Below are positions 8,592 through 16,174 of a stretch of 64,000 bases of DNA, one piece after another. The position numbers and the translations under genes are program-made. This DNA comes from Phenylobacterium sp. Lineage in GTDB: Bacteria; Pseudomonadota; Alphaproteobacteria; Caulobacterales; Caulobacteraceae. Numbering within the stretch: the first letter of the stretch is position 1; every line of letters begins with the position of its first letter. The stretch covers positions 62,001 through 126,000 of the forward strand of contig JAGNIV010000007.1 in the NCBI GenBank assembly GCA_018001015.1, read 5' to 3'. The notes below the pieces were generated by a model. It saw only the letters and a program-made list of their open reading frames with translations, made no database searches and was not told the DNA's origin.

Positions 8592-8614
8592 ATTCCTATC
8601 GCCATAATAGGAAT
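8592..8614. promoter_or_regulatory. Inverted repeat ATTCCTAT-N7-ATAGGAAT, candidate operator
   Basis: Perfect 8-bp arms in an AT-rich patch about 50 bp upstream of the porin start. Position and symmetry suggest a binding site for a sulfur-responsive regulator of the operon (CysB-like or Rrf2-like); the regulator is not in the window and the identity is a guess. Confidence 0.45.
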
Positions 8615-8859
8615 TACTCGGCGAGTTGTCAGAAAATCTGCCTCATTCGCGGCGGCGATAGGAGCTGGGTCTCTTCGTAGCAAAGCCGGCGAGAGGCAGC
8701 TGTCTACTGCTGGCCCGTCGAGCCACGTGCCAAAAGCGGTCACCGCGCTGACCAGCCCTGGGCGCGCAGGGTTTCCCTCTGACATCCACATGCCGCGCGA
8801 AGCTCGCTGGCGGCCGCAAGCCTCTTGGGTCCGGGCCGAAGCTGCACTACCCCTTTCCC

Positions 8860-9966
8860 ATGACCGCCGCCGTCCACAGCCTCGATCTCGCGCTCCGCAG
8901 CGGGGCGGGGCTGTTGCTGTTGCTGATTGGCGGGTTGATGCTGCGCGACCATGGGCGGGCGACCGCGGCCAGGCTGGGGGCGGCGTTCGCGGTGGGCGGG
9001 GCGGTCTTCGCCATCACCTCGTCGGCCGGGTTCTCCCGACCGCCGCAGGGCTGGGACATACCGCTGATGGCGCTGGCCACCGGCAACAATGTGGTGTTCT
9101 GGCTGTTCGCCCGCGCCCTGTTCGACGACGGCTTCCGGTTGAAGCCGCTGCACGGCGGTCTGTGGGCGACCATGGTCGGCCTGCCGGTGCTGTGCGCCCT
9201 GGTGCTGCATCCCGCCCGCTGGCCGACGCAGAACGGCATCGACGATTTCCTGACCGTGGCGGCCCTCGGCTTCGCGGTGCTGGCCACGGCCCAGACGATC
9301 GGCTCGTACCGAGACGACCTGGTGGAGCCGCGCCGCCGGGTGCGGGTGTTGATCGTCGCAGCCTCGGCCGGCTTCATCGCGCTGACCGCGCTCTCCAACC
9401 TGATGGGCGCCCAGGAGGCCAGGCCGGCCCTGGCCAGCCTGGTGGGCGGCGCGGGCCTCGCCGCCATCGCGCTCGGCGTCGCCTGGGCCCTGCTGGGGGT
9501 GGCGGGGGGCCGAGCCCTGTTTCCGCAGGCGGCCCCCGCGCGGCCCACAGCCGAGCCAGAGCCGCTGGATCCCGCGCTGATCGCCGCCCTCGACCGGGCC
9601 ATGCAGACCGACCGCGCCTATCGCCAGGAGGCGCTGACCATCGGGGCCCTGGCCCATCGGCTGGGGGCGCCGGAGCACCGGCTGCGCAAGGCGATCAACC
9701 AGGGGCTCGGCTTCCGCAACTTCAACGCCTACCTCAACAGCTTCCGCATCGCCGAGGCCATGGCCGCGCTGGCCGATCCGGCCCAGGCCGACGTGCCGGT
9801 TCTGACCATCGCCCTCGACGCCGGGTTCAATTCCCTGGGTCCGTTCAACCGCGCCTTCCGCGCCGCCACCGAGACGACGCCGACGGCCTACCGGCGCCAG
9901 GCGCTGAGCGCTGGGGACGAGCCGCCGGTTTCAGGATCGGCTGGCCGAATTCCAAACTCGGCGTGA
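8860..9966 (+). CDS. AraC-family regulator with a membrane-spanning N-terminal half
   Basis: A 368-residue protein. Residues 1 to about 215 form some six or seven hydrophobic segments; residues about 235-350 form the AraC-type DNA-binding domain with two helix-turn-helix units (IGALAHRLGAPEHRLRKAIN and IALDAGFNSLGPFNRAFRAATETTPTAYR). This layout is known from membrane-anchored AraC proteins of alphaproteobacteria that may sense envelope or small-molecule signals. It diverges from the sulfate operon, but no sequence link to its control is visible. Its first 12 codons and leader are partly copied at 2578-2670. Confidence 0.85.
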   Translation: MTAAVHSLDLALRSGAGLLLLLIGGLMLRDHGRATAARLGAAFAVGGAVFAITSSAGFSRPPQGWDIPLMALATGNNVVFWLFARALFDDGFRLKPLHGGLWATMVGLPVLCALVLHPARWPTQNGIDDFLTVAALGFAVLATAQTIGSYRDDLVEPRRRVRVLIVAASAGFIALTALSNLMGAQEARPALASLVGGAGLAAIALGVAWALLGVAGGRALFPQAAPARPTAEPEPLDPALIAALDRAMQTDRAYRQEALTIGALAHRLGAPEHRLRKAINQGLGFRNFNAYLNSFRIAEAMAALADPAQADVPVLTIALDAGFNSLGPFNRAFRAATETTPTAYRRQALSAGDEPPVSGSAGRIPNSA

Positions 9967-10025
9967 GCGCCTGACCGCGGGGCTCCAGAACCGGTGGGCG
10001 GATGGCCCGCAGACCTGGAGTTCCC

Positions 10026-11414
10026 ATGCCCTTCCCAATCCCCCGGCTCGCCCCGCTCGCCCTCGCCCTGGCGCTCGCCCCCAGCCTCGGCGCCTGCGGC
10101 AGCCTGCGGCCCGACCGCGCCCTGGCGGTCGCCCCTGCCCTGGTGAGCCACCAGCTCTGCTCGGCGGTGTTCGTCGCCGGCCTGGAGCCCGATGGCTACT
10201 TCCGCGAGGCGCTGGTCCCCGACCTGTCGTTCCTGAAACCGCTGGAGCGCCACAGCATCGACCGCGCCAAGGGCGAGGTCACCGCACGCCTGGGCCCGTT
10301 CAAGGCCACCGCCGTCTATCGCGGCGCGGAGGGCTGCCTGATCGCCAAGGGCAAGGTCGCGCCGCCCGTGGTGCTACCGCCCCCCGCCCCTGCCCTGTTG
10401 GCGCCCATCGCCGGCGACGCGGTTGTGACCCCTACCGACCCGGCGCTGGTCGCCGCCCTCGACCGCGCCTTCGCCGAGCCGGAGGAAGGGCCCCAGGACT
10501 TCACCAAGGCGGTGGTCATCCTCAAGGACGGCAAGGTGATCGCCGAACGCTACGCCCCGGGGATCGGCCCCGACACGCCGCTGCACGGCTGGTCGATGAC
10601 CAAGTCGGTGACCAACGCCCTGCTGGGGGTCCTGGTCCAGCAGGGCCGCCTGAAGATGGATCAGCCCGCGCCGGTCCCGGCCTGGGCGGGCGACCCACGC
10701 CACGCCATCACCCCCGACAACCTGTTGCGGATGACCAGCGGCCTGAAGTTCGGCGCCTCGCTCAGCCAGAGCTGGAAGACCGCCTTCGACCCCACCGCCC
10801 AGATGGTCTTCGCCCGCGACGACATGGCGGCGATGGCGCGGGCCGCGCCCCGGGAGGCCGCGCCGGGGGCCAAGTTCCAGTACAGCAACGGCAACACCCT
10901 GCTGCTGTCGGCCATCGTCCGCGAGGCGGCCGGCGGCGACGGCGCGGCGGTGACGCGGTTCGCCCACGCGCAGCTGTTCGACAAGCTGGGCATGACCCGG
11001 CCGGTGCTGGAGCTCGACGCGGTGGGAACCCCGATCGGCGCCAGCCACATGTGGGCCACGGCCCGCGACTGGGCCCGGTTCGGCGCCCTCTATGCCGACG
11101 ACGGGGTGGTGGGCGGCGAGCGTCTCCTGCCGCAGGGCTGGGTCGACTATTCGGCCCGGCTGACCCCCGGCAGCGAGGCCTTCGGCTACGGCGCGGGCTT
11201 CTGGACCAACCGGGGGATCACGGGCCTGCCGGCCCAGCGGCGGGCCGGCATGGGCGCCGACGCCCTGATGGCGCGGGGCAGCCTGGGACAGTTCGTCGTC
11301 ATCGTGCCGCATGCACGGCTGGTGGTGGTCCGCCTGGGGATCTCCCACACCCGCACGGAGTACATCGGCCAGATGAACCGCCTGGTCGCCGACGCCCTGT
11401 CGGCGACGCGGTGA
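10026..11414 (+). CDS. Beta-lactamase-fold serine hydrolase, lipoprotein
   Basis: A 462-residue class C beta-lactamase/esterase-fold protein. The signal peptide ends in a lipobox-like LGACGS, so it is probably a lipoprotein. Catalytic SxxK is S190-M-T-K193 and the YxN motif is Y286-S-N288, both as expected. ATG 10026 is chosen over an upstream ATG at 10002 because it gives a proper lipoprotein signal and has CTGGAG upstream. Members include 6-aminohexanoate-dimer hydrolase-like enzymes, esterases and DD-peptidases; the substrate is not predictable. It stands 59 bp after the AraC gene on the same strand. Confidence 0.85.
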   Translation: MPFPIPRLAPLALALALAPSLGACGSLRPDRALAVAPALVSHQLCSAVFVAGLEPDGYFREALVPDLSFLKPLERHSIDRAKGEVTARLGPFKATAVYRGAEGCLIAKGKVAPPVVLPPPAPALLAPIAGDAVVTPTDPALVAALDRAFAEPEEGPQDFTKAVVILKDGKVIAERYAPGIGPDTPLHGWSMTKSVTNALLGVLVQQGRLKMDQPAPVPAWAGDPRHAITPDNLLRMTSGLKFGASLSQSWKTAFDPTAQMVFARDDMAAMARAAPREAAPGAKFQYSNGNTLLLSAIVREAAGGDGAAVTRFAHAQLFDKLGMTRPVLELDAVGTPIGASHMWATARDWARFGALYADDGVVGGERLLPQGWVDYSARLTPGSEAFGYGAGFWTNRGITGLPAQRRAGMGADALMARGSLGQFVVIVPHARLVVVRLGISHTRTEYIGQMNRLVADALSATR

Positions 11415-11494
11415 GGGAGGTGGGGCCGGCGATGTGGGGCGGACGGCGGGTCGTTCGTCCTATGATACGCCGGAGACACGAAGGAGATCGCGCC

Positions 11495-11710
11495 ATGGCT
11501 GACGACAAGATCAAGGGACCCGCGTCCTATTTCCCGTCCATCGAGAAGACCTACGGCCGGCCCATTTCCGAGTGGAAGGCTCTGGTCCGCAAGCACGGTC
11601 CGGCCAAGCACATGGAGCTCGTCGCCATGCTCAAGACCGAGCACGGCATGGGCCATGGGCACGCCAATGCGATCGTCGCCCATACGCTCGCGGAAGACAG
11701 CCGGGGATAG
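11495..11710 (+). CDS. DUF4287 small protein
   Basis: A 71-residue protein with SYFPSIEKTYGRPISEWK and HMELVAMLKTEHGMGHGHAN, the typical DUF4287 pattern. The domain often stands alone or before DUF5655; its function is unknown. A strong AAGGAG lies 8 nt before ATG 11495; the much longer frame open upstream overlaps the hydrolase gene and is not used. It ends 6 bp from the convergent P450 gene. Confidence 0.85.
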   Translation: MADDKIKGPASYFPSIEKTYGRPISEWKALVRKHGPAKHMELVAMLKTEHGMGHGHANAIVAHTLAEDSRG

Positions 11711-11716
11711 AGGCCC

Positions 11717-13039
11717 CTAGAGCTTGCGGGGGATCATCACCTGCATGCTCTTGTAGCCCTTCACGAAGGTCGAGGGGACGCGCTGAGGCTCTTCGAGGAC
11801 CTGGATGTCGGGGAAGCGGGCGAGGATCTCTTCCCAGATGACCCGCAGCTGAAGTTCGGCCAGGCGGTTGCCAACGCAGCGGTGGACGCCGAAGCCGAAG
11901 GACAGGTGCTGGCGCGGGCGCTCGCGGTCGATGAGGTAGGCGTTGGGGTTCTCGATGACGCTGTCGTCGCGGTTGCCCGAGACGTACCACATGACGACAT
12001 TGTCGCCCTTCTTGATGGTCTTGCCGCCCAGCTCATAGTCCTGGGTCGCCACCCGCTTCATGTGGGCCAGCGGGGTCTGCCAGCGGATGGTTTCCGAGAC
12101 CATCGAGGGGATGAGGTCGGGATTGGCGCGCAGCTTGGCGAACTGGTCGGGGTTCTTGTTGAGGGCGTAGATCGAGCCGGAGATGGTGTTGCGGGTGGTG
12201 TCATTGCCGCCGATGGTCAGCAGGATGATGTTCCCGAGGTACTCGAACTGGTTCATGTCCTTGGTGGCCTCGCCGTGGGCCAGCATGGAGATCAGATCGT
12301 CCTCCGGGGGCTTGGCCTTGCGATCCGCCCACAGGTTCAGGAAGTAGCCGGCATAGGCGCCCATTTCGGCGCGCTTCTCCTCCCAGCTGTCGACGACGCC
12401 GTCACCGGGACGGGCCATGACGGTGTCGGACCAGCGGGTCAGCTTGCGGCGGTCTTCCTGCGGCATGCCGAACAGGGTGGCCAGCGTCATGGCGGTGAGT
12501 TCCATCGACACCTTGTCCACCCAGTCGAAGGGCTCGCCGATCGGCAGGCTGTCGAGGATCATGCCCGCACGCTCGCGGATCAGGGGTTCCATGTTCTTCA
12601 GGTTGTGCGGCGAGACCGCCGGGCTGACGGTCTTGCGCTGCTCGTCGTGCTTGGGCGGGTCCATGGCGATGAACATGGTCGGCCCGCCGGTGGGGCCGCC
12701 AAAGGCGCCGCCGGTCATCTGGGCGCCGCTGGCCACCAGCTTGGCGATCATCTCCTCGCTCGGACCCAGGCTGATGCCGCCCTCCGACGAGAACACCGCG
12801 TGGTTGGTGTCGACCGCCATGATGTCGTTATAGCGGGTGACGGCCCAGTGGGGCTCGAAGTCGCTGGCCGGCTGCCAGTGGACCGGATCCTCGGCCCGCA
12901 GGCGCTCGAAGTAGGGCCAGATGGCGTCGGATTTGAAGAGGGCCGAATTCGCCACGTTGAGGCTCTCGATCGGCAGGGAATAGACCTCGTCACGGGCGGT
13001 CTTGACGGTGGCGGCGTCCAGGGTGTCGCTCTCGCTCAT
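11717..13039 (-). CDS. Cytochrome P450, CYP153-like (terminal alkane hydroxylase type)
   Basis: A 440-residue soluble bacterial P450. The heme-binding loop is FGFGVHRCVGNRLAE with Cys388 as ligand; the I-helix oxygen-activation motif is GGNDTTRN and the K-helix ExxR is ETIRW. Runs such as AMDPPKHDEQRKTVSP and FDWVDKVSMELT resemble CYP153 enzymes, which hydroxylate alkane or fatty-acid chain ends. ATG 13039 has GAGGA upstream and replaces a longer frame. CYP153 needs a ferredoxin and reductase; none is adjacent here. The subfamily is from memory, the P450 assignment is certain. Confidence 0.88.
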   Translation of the reverse strand: MSESDTLDAATVKTARDEVYSLPIESLNVANSALFKSDAIWPYFERLRAEDPVHWQPASDFEPHWAVTRYNDIMAVDTNHAVFSSEGGISLGPSEEMIAKLVASGAQMTGGAFGGPTGGPTMFIAMDPPKHDEQRKTVSPAVSPHNLKNMEPLIRERAGMILDSLPIGEPFDWVDKVSMELTAMTLATLFGMPQEDRRKLTRWSDTVMARPGDGVVDSWEEKRAEMGAYAGYFLNLWADRKAKPPEDDLISMLAHGEATKDMNQFEYLGNIILLTIGGNDTTRNTISGSIYALNKNPDQFAKLRANPDLIPSMVSETIRWQTPLAHMKRVATQDYELGGKTIKKGDNVVMWYVSGNRDDSVIENPNAYLIDRERPRQHLSFGFGVHRCVGNRLAELQLRVIWEEILARFPDIQVLEEPQRVPSTFVKGYKSMQVMIPRKL

Positions 13040-13221
13040 GGCGGTGTTCCTCGCTTGGGCCAGGTCTCTGCAGACCCGTTCCCCCACGTCTCCCCGGTTG
13101 AACGGCGTTCGGCAAGCCCTATCCTGACGGGGGCGTCATTTTCGGGGTGAAGTTTCTGTTGGCGCGGCCGGGCGGGTCGGGTTCTGTCGCGCCTGAGAAT
13201 TTGCGAAAACGGCAGGGACGA

Positions 13222-13620
13222 ATGACCGTACGAGCAGGCAGCTGCCTTTGTGGCGCGAGGGCCTACGAGATCGAGGGCGACATCGACGCCGTCTGGGTCT
13301 GCCATTGCTCGCGCTGCCGCAAGGCCTCGGGTTCGAGCGGCAATTCAATCCTGATCGTGCCCCACGACCGGTTTCGCTGGGTGCGGGGCGAGGATCACGA
13401 GGACACCTTCGCCCTGCCCTCCGGCTATTCCATCACCCGCTGCCGGACTTGCGGTACTCCGCTGCCGGCCGAGACCGACGAGACGCACATCTATGTCACG
13501 GCCGGCACCCTGGACGCGCCGCTGGGCAAGGGGGTTCGCACGCACCTGTTCTGCGGCTCGCGGGCCGACTGGGATCGGGACGAATCCGACGTCCGCTATT
13601 TCGATGAGCGGTCGCGGTAA
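13222..13620 (+). CDS. GFA/CENP-V domain zinc protein
   Basis: A 132-residue protein of the glutathione-dependent formaldehyde-activating (GFA) family. Zinc ligands appear as GSCLCGA near residue 8, CHCSRCRK near 31 and CRTCGTPL near 78, the standard arrangement. Most such proteins have no proven link to formaldehyde, so the function is unknown. The start at ATG 13222 is just before the first zinc motif; upstream in-frame sequence is not family-like. It is convergent with the kinase gene that follows. Confidence 0.85.
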   Translation: MTVRAGSCLCGARAYEIEGDIDAVWVCHCSRCRKASGSSGNSILIVPHDRFRWVRGEDHEDTFALPSGYSITRCRTCGTPLPAETDETHIYVTAGTLDAPLGKGVRTHLFCGSRADWDRDESDVRYFDERSR

Positions 13621-13650
13621 GGCCGGGACGCGCGAGCCGGGACCTCGGCC

Positions 13651-15066
13651 CTACCCCGCCCTCGGCAGGATCAGGGCCACGCGCAGGCCGGGGCCGATCT
13701 CGCCGACCTTGCCGGGGCCCTCGGCCAGTTCCAGGCGGCCGCCATGGGCCTCGGCGACGGCGCCCACCAGGGAGAGGCCGAGGCCGGCGCCGGGCTGGCT
13801 GCGGCTGTTTTCGAGGCGCACGAAGCGTTCGACCACGCGGGGGCGGTCTTCCTCCGGCACGCCGGGGCCGGTGTCGGTGATGGAGAACTCGATCTCGCCG
13901 GAGGAGCGGCGGCGGACGCGGAGCATGATGGCGCCGCCCGAAGGCGTGTACTTCACCGCGTTGTCCAGCAGGTTGGCCAGGGCCTGAGCCAGGAACTCCT
14001 GGTTGCCGCGCGCCTGCAGGCCCTCGGCCATCTCGGCCTTGAAGTCGAGGCCGGCGTCCTCGCAGAGCGGCTCGTAGAGCTCGGCGATGTCGGCGGCCAG
14101 TTGGGCCGGGTCGAAGAGGACCTGATCCGGCGCCGAGCCCGCGGCCTGCAGCCGGGCGATGGCCAGGACCGCGCCGAAGGTCTTCAGCACCCCGTCGGTG
14201 TCTTCCAGGGCCTGGCCGAGCGCCTGTTCGGGATCGCCCTTGCCGGCCTCGACGTCGAGATAGGCCACCTCCAGCCGGGCCCGCAGCCGGGTCAGCGGGG
14301 AGCGCAGGTCGTGGGCGATGGCGTCGCCGGCATGGCGGTGGCCGGCCATGGAGCGCTCCAGCCGGTCGAGCATCTCGTTGAGGCCCTCGGCCAGTTCGTC
14401 GAACTCGTCACGGGTCCCGCGCACCGGCGCGCGGGCGGCGAGATCGCCGTTGCGTACGGCGGTGACCACGTCGGTGAGGCCGGCCATGGAGCGGCTGACA
14501 TTGCGGCTGACCAGCACGCCGCCCAGCAGGCCCAGGACCACCACCAGGGTGCCGGCGCCGCGCAGGGCGTTGACGATCTTGCCCACATAGGCCTGGTCCT
14601 CGGACACATCGGCGCCGACGAACAGGATCTCGCCGCCCCGCAGATGCTCCTGGAAGCCGCGGGCGGGATGCTTGATGGGACGGCCCTGAACGTCCAGGTC
14701 GGTGACCGAGAAGCTGGCGCGGGCGGGGACGTCGTTGATGTCCTCCAGCGGCGACTCGGCGATGGAGCCGGAGATGCGCGTGCCGTCCGGCTTCATCAGC
14801 AGGTAAAGGAAGGGCCGCTCGCTGGCGGCCCGCTCGATCAGCGACTGGTTCACCGCATCGACCCCGGCCCGGTCATAGGCCGCGATCAGCGAGTTCATCT
14901 CGCGGGTGATGTCCTGGTCGGTGCGCCGCGTCGCCTCGCCGGCGGTGGCGACATAGATATAGGCCAGGAAGGCGCTGGCCGCGGCCCCGAACAAGGCCAG
15001 GAACAGCAGGGTCAGCCGGAAAGGCGTCGTGCGGAACAGCCGCGGAAGGCGCATGCCGGGGGACAT
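13651..15066 (-). CDS. Sensor histidine kinase, partner of the regulator at 15368-16039
   Basis: A 471-residue kinase: an N-terminal helix (FRLTLLFLALFGAAASAFLAY), a periplasmic sensor of about 130 residues, a second helix (LVVVLGLLGGVLV), a HAMP linker, a HisKA domain with the phosphorylated His in AHDLRSPLTRLRARLE, and a HATPase domain with N-box DNAVKY, DTGPGVP and GAGLGLSLV. It follows its response regulator on the same strand after 286-300 bp that contain palindromic repeats. ATG 15066 was taken; ATG 15054 is equally possible, neither having a clear ribosome-binding site. The signal is unknown. Confidence 0.88.
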   Translation of the reverse strand: MSPGMRLPRLFRTTPFRLTLLFLALFGAAASAFLAYIYVATAGEATRRTDQDITREMNSLIAAYDRAGVDAVNQSLIERAASERPFLYLLMKPDGTRISGSIAESPLEDINDVPARASFSVTDLDVQGRPIKHPARGFQEHLRGGEILFVGADVSEDQAYVGKIVNALRGAGTLVVVLGLLGGVLVSRNVSRSMAGLTDVVTAVRNGDLAARAPVRGTRDEFDELAEGLNEMLDRLERSMAGHRHAGDAIAHDLRSPLTRLRARLEVAYLDVEAGKGDPEQALGQALEDTDGVLKTFGAVLAIARLQAAGSAPDQVLFDPAQLAADIAELYEPLCEDAGLDFKAEMAEGLQARGNQEFLAQALANLLDNAVKYTPSGGAIMLRVRRRSSGEIEFSITDTGPGVPEEDRPRVVERFVRLENSRSQPGAGLGLSLVGAVAEAHGGRLELAEGPGKVGEIGPGLRVALILPRAG

Positions 15067-15085
15067 CAGCGTGGACCCCACGCAT

Positions 15086-15110
15086 CCCTTCTCCCCTTGC
15101 GGGAGAAGGG
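15086..15110. repeat. Hairpin CCCTTCTCCC-cttgc-GGGAGAAGGG
   Basis: A perfect 10-bp stem with a 5-nt loop, 20 bp upstream of the kinase start. A partial relative (CCCTTGCGGGAAAGG) is at 15316-15330. It is a short intergenic repeat in the leader of the kinase gene. Confidence 0.7.
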
Positions 15111-15164
15111 GGCGCGCGAAGGCGTGTCGGATGAGAGGTCGCGCTCCGCTTTCAGAACAATTTC

Positions 15165-15262
15165 CGTCATCCCGGGCGACCCGCAGGGGAGACCCGGGAC
15201 CCAGGGGGATTGCCCGCGGCCCCTGGGTCCCGGCTCTCCGCTTCGCTGCGGCCGGGATGACG
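15165..15262. repeat. 98-bp palindromic intergenic element inside a two-component operon
   Basis: Outer arms CGTCATCCCGG/CCGGGATGACG (11 bp) and inner arms CCGGGACCCAGGGG/CCCCTGGGTCCCGG (14 bp, 15194-15207 and 15220-15233) make a long folded element between the response regulator and its kinase. Related GGTCCCGG and CCGGGAT hairpins occur at 31545-31675. Transcription of the kinase would have to pass it. Confidence 0.8.
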
Positions 15263-15367
15263 TGATGGATTTGCTTGAGGCGCCGTTCGAGCGGTCTAAG
15301 ACCGGCCAGCTTCCGCCCTTGCGGGAAAGGGGAAATATGGTGGGGGCCAAGACGTCCAATGGGCCGC

Positions 15368-16039
15368 CTAGGGCTCCAGGCGGTAGCCCGCCCCGCGGAC
15401 GGTCTGCAGCATGGCGCGGTCGAAGCCCTTGTCGATCTTCGAGCGCAGGCGCGAGACGTGGACGTCGATGACGTTGGTCTGGGGGTCGAAGTGGTACTCC
15501 CAGACCTTCTCCAGCAGCATGGTCCGGGTCACCGATTGGCCGGCGTGGCGCATCAGGAATTCGAGCAGCTGGAACTCACGCGGCTGCAGGTCGATCTCCT
15601 TGCCCTGGCGATGAACCGAGCGGCCGATGAGGTCCATCTCCAGTTCACCGACCCGCAGCAGGGTCTGGACCGAGCCGGTCTCCCGGCGGCGCGACAGGGC
15701 CTGGACCCGGGCGCTGAGCTCGGCGAAGGCGTAGGGCTTGACCAGATAGTCGTCGCCGCCGGCCTGCAGGCCCGCGACGCGGTCATTGATCTCGCCGAGC
15801 GCCGAGAGGAACAGCACCGGGGTCTGGTCGCCCTCGCGGCGGATGGTCTCCACCAGGGTGACCCCGTCCATCCTGGGCATCATGCGGTCGACGATCATCA
15901 CGTCGAACTCACCGTCGCGGGCGGCCTTGAGGCCCGCCTCCCCGTCGGCGGCGCGGACACAGGCGTGGCCGCCCTCGGTGAGGCCGCGATCCATGGCCTC
16001 GGCCGCCTCAAGGTCGTCCTCGACGATCAGAATCCGCAT
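15368..16039 (-). CDS. OmpR-family response regulator
   Basis: A 223-residue regulator: receiver domain (IVEDDLE acidic pocket, phospho-Asp in VMIVDRMMPRMDG, Lys in VKPYAFAEL) and a winged-helix DNA-binding domain (RLRSKIDKGF, VRGAGYRLEP). ATG 16039 gives the canonical MRILIVEDD start with GGGG upstream; a TTG four codons before is less likely. It lies between degP (upstream, same strand) and its kinase. A dispersed palindromic repeat sits immediately upstream. Confidence 0.9.
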   Translation of the reverse strand: MRILIVEDDLEAAEAMDRGLTEGGHACVRAADGEAGLKAARDGEFDVMIVDRMMPRMDGVTLVETIRREGDQTPVLFLSALGEINDRVAGLQAGGDDYLVKPYAFAELSARVQALSRRRETGSVQTLLRVGELEMDLIGRSVHRQGKEIDLQPREFQLLEFLMRHAGQSVTRTMLLEKVWEYHFDPQTNVIDVHVSRLRSKIDKGFDRAMLQTVRGAGYRLEP

Positions 16040-16058
16040 CGCAACCCCCAAAGCCTAC

Positions 16059-16155
16059 CTGGTTCAAATGATGCCATTTGAACCAGCCAGTGGCTTTCAT
16101 ATTCGTTCGTCGCGTGACGATCGCCTGAACCGGTTTCCACTTCAGGCTGTCACGC
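16059..16155. repeat. Dispersed double-hairpin repeat, copy 1
   Basis: First hairpin CTGGTTCAAATG/CATTTGAACCAG (16059-16070, 16075-16086), second GCGTGAC...GCCTGAA/TTCAGGC...GTCACGC (16112-16155) around the core ACCGGTTTCCACTT. Copies at 25449-25552 and 36169-36282 share the layout and core. This is the common alphaproteobacterial intergenic palindrome type. Confidence 0.8.
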
Positions 16156-16174
16156 TCCTGTCAGTTTCCGGAGC

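Larger units (their letters stand above)
8545..8859. other. Intergenic region between the sulfate operon and the AraC gene
   Basis: 315 bp between two divergent genes. It contains the hairpin covering the porin ribosome-binding site (8549-8579), an inverted repeat (8592-8614) in an AT-rich patch that may hold the operon promoter, and near its right end the segment 8805-8897 whose partial copy lies at 2578-2670. I see no gene in it. Confidence 0.6.

Noticed and set aside
13744-15471. 575-codon plus-strand frame opposite the kinase gene
   Set aside because: Antisense of a convincing histidine kinase and of repeats; Gly/His-rich translation without domain signs.
16052-16090. tRNA-like GGTTCAAAT sequence
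   Set aside because: It is one arm of the perfect hairpin of the dispersed repeat; no acceptor or anticodon stems surround it.
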